From: Otatea glauca
Lineage: Eukaryota; Streptophyta; Magnoliopsida; Poales; Poaceae
Direction of reading: 5' to 3'
DNA length: 64,000 bases
Assembly: GCA_036346275.1 (NCBI GenBank)
Contig: CM070717.1
Span: 10,537,178 to 10,601,177, forward strand
Part shown: in pieces, positions 56,457 through 64,000 of the stretch
How the letters are laid out: the number at the start of each line of letters is the position of its first letter
Numbering within the stretch: the first letter of the stretch is position 1
The notes under the pieces: generated by a model
The model's input: the letters and a program-made list of their open reading frames with translations, nothing else
Databases searched by the model: none
Told to the model about the DNA's origin: nothing
Program-made: the position numbers and the translations under genes

Positions 56457-57892
56457 ATCTCCCCCTTTTTGGTGATTGATGACAAATCCTATATTAATTC
56501 CACATTTGGATGAAAAACAATGCATGAAGGGGTTTTGAAGATCAAAGATCGAATAACACAATAAATTTTTTAATTTTGCATCTCCCCTTTTTGGTATTAA
56601 AATGAAACTCCCTCTTTTTGACAAGTAGAACAATTAAAACATACAAGAGGAAATTTAACCATTAAGCTCTTATACCACTTAACCAAACCAAAAATAGCTC
56701 TTATACCACTTATAAATTTTAACCAATAAGACCATGCTTTTTATACCATTCTTGTTTAAAATGATCAATAGATCCAAGCTCCTATACCACTTGATCATTT
56801 GTTAAGTTTCACTAAGAAAAACAAATTTCAAATAGGCACACATCAATTTCTCCCCCTTAATAGGCATTATCCCCTTAATAGGCATTAAACTCAAGGATCC
56901 AAATGAGGGAATTAAGCTCACAATAATTCTCCCCCTTTTGGCATTAAACACCAAAAATGGAAAACCAATCAAAAATGAGGTTATACCACTTGAAAACATC
57001 GAGAGCTAAGCATCACTTAGAAGAATATGTGCCAATTGAAAAAGAGTACAGAGCTTGGCAAGAGAAACAATCGAATATAGGTCATAAAAGGTTTGAACCG
57101 AAATTATATGACCATTGCAAGGAATTTTTGGTTTTAAGCAATGAAAACCAAAGCCTTTGAAAACTTTTTGAAATATGACCTAAAATAGTAAACCACTTTT
57201 AGAAATAGGCCATATTTAGAGTTAAAGCTTAAAAAGGATTATTTGAAACATATTCAAATAAAACTCCTCATTTTATTAGGCTTTTCATTAATACATCATG
57301 ACTCACTTGAAGAGTCCATAATTTTCCTAATATGGCTTAACCGAGGAATTTATCAAAAGAAAGCCTGATACCAATTTGTCAAAAAAAATTCTTTTAATGG
57401 AATAACTTGAAATAAGGATTTTTGAAGAAGCATCACTTGTAGTACCATTTTGAAAAGAACAAGGAACTTTTACTACTTGTAATGCTTATTTTTTAATTTT
57501 ACCACATGTAAATATTTCTTTAAGTGATACTTATATAAAGAGATACCACTTGTAAAGATCATTTAGCATGAGGTAGGCATTGCTTGAAGAAATACTTGTA
57601 AGATAAGCTATGTCCAATAAATTATTTTGAAAAATGCATTTTCATTTAATGTAAACTCAACATGAGTTCATCCCCTTTAAACATTTCAATCATACAAAGG
57701 ATCTCACACAGAGAGTCCTCGAGAGATTGAACTTACAATTAAGCTTCAAATGGGGAACTCATCAATATGAGTTTGAAATACCATGAAAGCTCATATAAAA
57801 AATGCATAAGAGGTAGATGTGGATACCATTTGTAAAAATCCATAAAGCAAGGAATTAGATGATACCACATGAAAGATGTCTCCTTGTGTATG
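56457..57892 (-). mobile_element. SIRE-like internal 3' part, reversed
   Basis: Complement of the region before a SIRE-like 3' LTR: reversed polypurine tracts (ATCTCCCCC, TTCTCCCCCTTTTGGCATT) and many TACCACTTGTAAA words that match AAGTGGTAT words at about 62110-62310 on the forward element. There is no coding sequence. Together with 62100-63001 it forms a long, diverged inverted repeat. Confidence 0.7.
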
Positions 57893-58167
57893 CTTGCAAT
57901 TCTCTATTTACATTGTTGTTTGTATTCTTAGAATTAAATTGCTTACTTGTCTTTAGGATTGGAATTTTTGTTAGACACATAATTAGTTAGTTCACTTAGT
58001 GAGCCTAGTTGATTTAGGCTTTAATTTGTAAAAAACTTAGTTTATCACTTCCGCATTTATTATCATTTAGATTTTGACATAAGGGTAGTTAGGCGAGATT
58101 TTAATCGTAGAAGAAATTTTTATAGCCGGCTATTCGCCCCCCTCTAGTCGGCATCCTCGATCTTACA
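57893..58167 (+). repeat. SIRE-like 5' LTR, end piece (forward)
   Basis: Runs from about TATGCTTGCAATTCTC to CCTCGATCTTACA and matches the complement of 52904-53195. It is followed by AG and the primer site. Confidence 0.8.
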
Positions 58168-58169
58168 AG

Positions 58170-58182
58170 TGGTATCAGAGCT
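58170..58182 (+). promoter_or_regulatory. Primer-binding site (initiator Met tRNA type)
   Basis: TGGTATCAGAGCT two bases after the LTR end, the standard site where tRNA-Met primes minus-strand synthesis in Copia elements. Confidence 0.9.
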
Positions 58183-58223
58183 TGGTCTCTCATTTATTAG
58201 GTTTTACCGCCTAGAAAGTAAGG

Positions 58224-59862
58224 ATGACGACTAAGGGATTAGTGCACTACATCGATTCACCTATACTTGATGGTTCTAATTATGCCTGATAGAAATGCTT
58301 TATGATTTCTTATTTTAAATCCATGAGTCCCTAAATATGGTGGATCGTAGATGTTGGCTTTTCTCTTCGGTTGAACGAATTTGCTCCAACTAAAGGAGAA
58401 GAAAAATACCTACATCTCAATGCTCAAGCTACTAATGTTTTATTTAGCGTTGTGAGCGTATATGTTTTCAATCTAATTTGCAATCTCAAGAGCGCCTATG
58501 AAATGTGGATCAAGCTTTAAGAATTATTTGAATCATCCATATCAACAAACGATGATTGCATTGAAGATTGGACATCGACAGAAGAAACCTCCACTTCTAC
58601 CTCAATCGACGAAGAAACCTCAACCTCCGCCTCAAGTGACCATGAGCATCCAATGCTATCTTCATTAACTTGTTGCTTCATGGCAAAAGGTAAAATTGAG
58701 ATAAATGATGATAATGATGATGAGCCCTCTTATGATGAACTTATGGATATGTTAGAGCTCAATGAGTATCTTGGGAAGGAGAAAGTAAAATATAATATTT
58801 TGAAGCTTGAGCATGACTCATTTCAAAATGATTATAATGTGCTTAAGGAAAATCATGAATCCCTCCTTCTCAAGGAAATCATTAAGCATAAGGTGGACAT
58901 AGGCATTACTTGTAATTTAATTGATGAAATGTCATGTACAAATGTTAATCCTAGTATTTCATCAAAAATTGATATGTCCACCTCTAGTGGTGATATGCCT
59001 TGTTGCTGTAATAAAATTGTGTCAAGTTCCTCTATGTCTTGTGAGAGTAACCTTGTAGAGGAAAATATCAAGCTCAAGGCTCAAATCATAAAGTTGGAAA
59101 ATAACTTGAAGAAGTGCTACAATGGAAAAGCCGCTCTCAACGATATTCTAAGCAAGCAATGGGTCTTGCAAGACAAGATAGGGATTGGCTACATCTCCAA
59201 GAATAGCAAGGCAAGGTACAACGCAAGACACACGAAGAATATCAAGTGCTTTGGATGCCATGAGAAGGGACACCTCGCCTCCGTGTGCCCTAACAAAGTG
59301 GAATTCAAGCCACAACCATCAACCTTGAGGCAAATCGGCATTGAGCAAATCAAGAAAATCAAAAGAGGTCATTACAGTCAAACTTGCTTCAATTGTTGGG
59401 AATAGGGACACATTGGTAAACAATGTCCCTTATGTAACACTCCTAAGCCAACTCTTGTAAATGATCATTACTTGCTTAGAAAAGAAAAAAAATGGTAATG
59501 TGTTTGCCAAATTTGTCAATTCTCCTAAATGCTTGCAAAATAATGATATTCATTTGCTTAGAAAGAGTAAAACTAGAAATGTGTTTGCTAGATATGTTAG
59601 TACTCCTAAGACCACTCAAAATAATGCAAACAATTTTCTTAGGAGGAATAACAATTGCAAACCATTTGCTAGAAATTCTAAATCCTTTAAGCATTTTCAT
59701 ACAAATGTTAATCATGTGCTTAGAAAGGATAAGTATAGCAAATCATTTGCTAGAAATGTTAGTTCACCCAAAATTGCTATTCCTAGGACCATTTGGGTCC
59801 CTAAATATCTTGTGACTAACATTCTTGGACCCAACAAATATTGGGTACCAAAAAGTGCTTAA
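58224..59862 (+). pseudogene. SIRE/Maximus-like gag with C-terminal repeats
   Basis: ATG 58224 (MTTKGLVHYIDSPILDGSNY), soon interrupted by TGA-TAG at 58287-58292 and another TGA at 58332. The central gag core is shortened: after YEMWIKL and a stop the frame jumps to an acidic linker (ISTNDDCIEDW, EETSTS repeats). From 58653 the frame is open for 250 codons: an acidic, coiled-coil-like part (KYNILKLEHDSF, ENIKLKAQIIKLENNLKK), the zinc knuckle CFGCHEKGHLASVC, and a second knuckle CFNCWE-stop-GHIGKQC. After a shift in an A8 run come four degenerate repeats of about 27 residues (LLRK..., FAR..VS.PK) and the family-typical end WVPKYLVTNILGPNKYWVPK. Confidence 0.82.
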
Positions 59863-62100
59863 AATATTTAATAGGCACTTAGAGATGCATTGGAGGCTTG
59901 CGCAATCAAGAAAAGATGATTTCGTCATATGCAAAATGGAGACAAGCATGAGGATGATCACTCCAATTATGAGCCAATGTCATCTCGGGTAACAAGTATT
60001 TAAATTGATTCCTTATAGTTTCTAGCTTGTGTAGGTTAAGTAGCATTATCATGAAAATCAATTTAAATTGCTTGTTTATGCTATTGCTCATGCTTCTTTA
60101 CTATTTTGATTGCAATCTTGAGCAAGTTGGGTAGTGGCATATTAAGGGGGAGTGCTATATCATAACCATGTATATCACATCCCTATGTGTGTTCATATTT
60201 ATATAAGTGCTAATATTAAGTTTTCAAAATTAAGCCATTTAGCCAAAAGTAGAATTTTTTGTAACTATTGCTAATCTTGTGAAAAACTAGTTGCAAAATG
60301 TATAGAAATGCTTTCAAAATATTTTTCACGAGTTTTTGCTTCATAAAAACTAATTTCAAAAGAAAAATGAGTTTCAACTCCAAAATCTAGTTAATAGTAT
60401 CTTGTTTTGGATTCAAACTTATAATTTTCATAGAATAAAGTGTAAAATGATTTTGAAAATAGTTTCAAAACGAAAGCCTAGAGTTGATCGTTCTTAACAA
60501 TTCTCGTATTCAAAACATTTTCAAAAGACCAACATATCAAAAGTTATTTGATTTTGAAGCTCACCTAAAAACTAATATTGACCTATATTGGTCATATTCT
60601 ATGACATTGTGAGTTTCACCTCTTGGACCGGATTCTTGGATATATCTTCATTCAAAATAGTATTTTAAACTCATACACACTAATTCTAATCAAATATGTT
60701 CTTATTTGCTTCATTTAATACTTTTTGGAATGTTGTTGTAAACTATATGCATGCATAACCATTTACATGAGCCGTTTTGGTAAAAAGGCAAAAATGTGTT
60801 TAAAAGGCTCATATTTATGATAATCTTTTATAAAAGTTCTTAAATATATATTTAAAATGTTTTACAATGCTTTCGAAGTAAAAATTCCTATTTTAGAAAC
60901 AAAATAGTAAATTTGGCCTCAAATGGATCTTATAGAATCTTGATTTTGGATTAAATGAAATATTTTCATAAGTTAAAATCTATTGAGTTTTTGGAAAATT
61001 GGTCAATACAAAAATTGTAGAGTTGGTCATTTCAAACATTTCTTTAGTTTAAAGTTTTTCCAAACGACCAACCGTTCAAAAGTTATAGCCATTTGAATTT
61101 AGCCAAAATCCTTCATTTAGCCCAAAATGACCTATTCTTGCATATTGTGAGTTTTGCTATTTCGATTGGATTTCTTTGTGCTTATTGGCTTGAAATTGTA
61201 CTTCTAACTCATACAAAGCCATGAAAGTTCAAATCTCCATAAATTTCAGTCTGAATTGCATTTTGAGCGTTCGATGGGAATTCAATTTCTTTTAATACCT
61301 ATAAAGCGCATTTTGCCATATCTTTTGAAATAAAATTCCTTTTAAGGAAATTCTTTTTGATAAACCTTCTAAATAGTCCAATGTTAATTTGTGGAAGTTT
61401 TCAAACTATTTGGACTTTATTTGAAAAAGTTTTGACTTTTCTTCTCTTTGAGTAAAAATCATGCCAACAATAAAAAATTTGAGATATCTTTTGAATGGAG
61501 ACTCCTTTTTTCAAAATTTCTTTTTGGAAAAGTTTCTCACCAGTCCCAAGTATTTTTCTGCAATTTGTCAAATAATTCCAACTTCATTTGAAAAGTTATG
61601 AGCTTTTCTCTTTTTGATCAAATGCTGAAAATTCAGACTTTTGCATGGTTTTGAGGCGATTTGTGATTTTTGTATCTCCAAATCAGGTGATAATTTGAGG
61701 AGTTCATTATAATGAAATTTGATCCTCAATAGTTGGTCTATTGTACCAAATTTTATCAAAGTTTTTAGACCTCATTGGGCAGTTTTTCAGCTGTATTGTG
61801 TAGCCTAAATGAAATGTCAAAAATCTGAAAACTTGAAGTTTTCAGTTTATGAAATCTTTGTGGTTTTCATATCTTTTAATTGGATTCAAGTTGGAAGAAC
61901 CTCTCAAAAAAATTGAGCATGTTTAAATGAATTAGCTACATGACCTCTCTTAGAATCCTTTTGGAGCTTGTTTACTCAAGTTTTGTATATTTGGAAGAGA
62001 CTATTCTTTTGATTATGTCATGGTATGAAGTTGATCTTGAATTGCCATATAGTGATGATCTTTGAGAAAATAAGCTTGTTTTAAAATAAATATCAATATT
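59863..62100 (+). other. Non-coding interior of the SIRE-like element in place of pol
   Basis: AT-rich DNA where protease, integrase and RT would be expected. TTAAGGGGGAGTGCTATAT at about 60142 resembles a relic polypurine tract. Only short chance frames occur. Confidence 0.6.
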
Positions 62101-63001
62101 TTTCTCAAAAAGTGGTATCCTCATGCAAAATGATCTTTACAAGTGGTATCTCTTTCAAATAATATCATTAACAATCTTTTCATGTGGTATCAATTGAAAA
62201 ATGAGCTTTACAGGTGGTATCACATTAAAATTGATATTTACAATCTTTATATTTTCTCCAAGTGGTATTATAAGTGATGCTTCTTTAAAACTTTCTACAA
62301 GTGGTTTTATAAAAATTCGAAGCTTATTTGGATGTTTTCCTCGTTTAAGCGCTATTATGCTCTCAAAGACTCCTTTTGTGAGTTTGTTTGCAAATTGAAA
62401 AGCCTAATAAAATGAGGAGTTTATTTGAATGTGTTTCAAATATCTTTCTCGTGCTTAACTCAAACTATGGCCTCTTTTCAAGTTGGTTTACTCTTTTGGG
62501 CCATATAAAGAGAAGTTTGCGGAATTTTTGAATCTTATTGAAAATTCTTAATATTTATAAGTGTTTTTTTAAGAATTTTTGTGAACTTAAATAGGTCATA
62601 TTTATTCATTTCAATCTTGTTATGACCTTATTTCGGAGAAATTCTTGCCAAACTCTCTTTTTCAATGTGGTATTTCCTTGCCAAGCTCTATACTCTAAAA
62701 GGTCTCCTTTTTGGATTTGTTTTCTATTTTTGGTGTTTAATGCCAAAAGGGGGAGAATTTGTGGGAGCTTAATACCTCATTTGGTTAAAGGGGAGTTTGT
62801 GGGAGCTTAATTTGGTTAAGGAGTTTGTGGGAGAATTATTTATCTAAAAATCTCTCATATGCATTCTTATTTGTTAATGCATAAATTGCTCAAAGGTATG
62901 CTTATATGTTCAAATAGATTAAATTATCTCAATGTGATGATTTTCATCCAAATGTGGTTATTAAGCTTGGATTTATCATTAATCACCAAAAAGGGGGAGA
63001 T
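62101..63001 (+). other. SIRE-like 3' internal region with polypurine tracts
   Basis: AAGTGGTAT-type words and three GGGGGAGA-type tracts (about 62747, 62790 degenerate, 62993). The last directly precedes the 3' LTR. Reversed homologue at 56457-57892. Confidence 0.7.
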
Positions 63002-64000
63002 TGAAAGTTCAAGCTCCATTAGTTTGGTTTTCATGTTAATGACAAATCTAATATTGAGACTAACTCTTTTGATAATCATAATATTGATTAGTCTCAATTG
63101 TCAATTAATGACACATCTTTTTATAAAACTAACTCTTTTGTTGAGCTTTATTCTTATTAGTCTCAAATTTGGATGAAAAATGGAAAACCCAAGTTATGCA
63201 CTAGTATTCACTCTATTATCTTAATGCATACTTAGGATTGAAGTAAAAGGATGAACTCTTCTATTTATTATACATTTAAGATGTGCATTATGTTTCAAAT
63301 TTCATACATGACATGAATGCTACATCTAGGGGGAGTTCATAATTTAACTTAATGTTTCAATAGTATTGATCTATGCCTTCTTGCCAAATAATATAAAGGA
63401 TCAAGACTTTGAAACAATCTTTTGAGTATATATAACTTGTATAGTTGCAAGTATACTCAGGTTAATATAGCATAAACACAAATGCTATATAAGAATGATT
63501 ATGTGCATATTGATTCCAAAGTTTAATTATTTATATGCACATATTCAATGGAGTTTATTCTATAGTTGATGAACTAAAATGTATTGATCCCTTTCCACCA
63601 CTTCATATAATATTTGGATCATTACTTTCCATCAAATTGAGTATATGAAACTTGTGTAGTCATATATACTCATATCAATTTAAATGAAATTTAAATTGAC
63701 TTCGTTGTCCTTCAATCAATCAAAGAATGCTTCATTATGTGTTGATAATATTCTTTGTAGATTAAGGACAAACAAAAATTCCTTGAGTATAATGAAGCAT
63801 CAGTTGTATCAAATTACTCAAGACACAATTAATCATTCAAATTGATTTTGGTTGTGCTCAATCGATCTTGGGGTTTCCATTATGTGTTGTTGGAGTGCAT
63901 GTGATGATTGAGACAACTGTGTTTGTTGGACTAACAACTTCTATGTGTTGTGAAGTAGGTTGAGTCCAAGAAAATAAAAAATCGGGAAGAGGAAGTCGTC
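63002..64000 (+). repeat. SIRE-like 3' LTR, first 999 bp, cut by the window edge
   Basis: TGAAAGTTCAAGCTCC start; colinear with 51095-51822 and with the complement of 56456 to about 55500. It shows drifted TGTGT-loop hairpins (CTTCTATGTGTTGTGAAG at about 63936). Confidence 0.9.

Larger units (their letters stand above)
51095..64000 (+). mobile_element. SIRE/Maximus-like Copia, gag-only, 5' LTR interrupted, 3' LTR cut by window edge
   Basis: Forward element: 5' LTR start piece 51095-51822, foreign insertions 51824 to about 57892, 5' LTR end piece to 58167, primer site TGGTATCAGAG at 58170, gag 58224-59862, about 3.1 kb without pol, polypurine tract AAAAAGGGGGAGAT at 62988-63001, and 3' LTR from 63002 beyond the window. 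The LTR end (CCTCGATCTTACA) and primer site are those of the SIRE/Maximus lineage. Protease, integrase and RT are absent, so it would depend on a relative for mobility. Confidence 0.82.

Noticed and set aside
59863..62990. A diverged pol region in the SIRE-like element
   Set aside because: I looked in the forward frames for protease DSG/DTG, integrase SDRG and RT YVDD motifs and saw none; the stretch is non-coding.

Overview
The window reads as heterochromatin-like, repeat-rich nuclear DNA of a flowering plant, almost certainly a grass (Poaceae). The reasons are CACTA elements with CACTACTACAG termini, Copia and Gypsy elements of grass type, GC-rich exon and leader islands inside AT-rich DNA, and one intact papain-type protease gene of the SAG39 class. 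The species cannot be decided from the sequence alone. Nearly everything is transposable element sequence, stacked in nests that I could delimit from terminal repeats, target-site duplications (TSDs), primer-binding sites and polypurine tracts.

Layout. (1) 1-7113: right part of a CACTA transposon (CACTA-1), with the 3' end of a TNP2-type transposase, an internal hairpin array plus TATA box, a LINE fragment, a second gene (En/Spm-type domain, then a Ulp1-like protease domain), a subterminal hairpin array and the terminal inverted repeat. (2) 7344-8450, minus strand: an intact two-exon cysteine protease gene, the only convincing host gene. (3) 10066-21647: an old Copia element (Copia-A, TSD CCATT/CCATG) carrying a younger Copia (Copia-B, 10510-17470, TSD CATCG) in its leader. 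(4) 21665-28869: a probable cargo-carrying CACTA (CACTA-2) without transposase. It holds intron-containing, frameshifted pieces of an ERG28-like sterol-biosynthesis scaffold gene and of a probable CDC14-domain gene, the latter split by a hAT element with a perfect 8-bp TSD. (5) 30180-49678: Copia-C, broken by a hAT-like insert that sits between two copies of the same 0.63-kb reverse transcriptase segment, and by a complete Gypsy element (37678-48477, TSD GCCAA, two 2840-bp LTRs) in its 3' untranslated region. (6) 51095-64000: a gag-only, SIRE/Maximus-like Copia whose 5' LTR is interrupted by a Gypsy LTR fragment and by a second, inverted copy of the same family.

The most unusual signal is in the inverted copy's LTR. 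About two dozen short foldbacks lie within 2.3 kb, with different stems but nearly always the same five-base loop, ACACA on the + strand (TGTGT in the sense of the LTR). The same LTR holds a cluster of palindromic GGTAGCACCGG words. I know of no standard feature class that explains this array.

How the parts work together. The CACTA gene products would act on the terminal and subterminal repeats; the array in front of the second gene suggests self-regulation, as TnpA does in Spm. All retroelement polyproteins here contain stops or frameshifts, so none looks autonomous. Some single-base gaps, mainly in the left Gypsy LTR, may be assembly errors.
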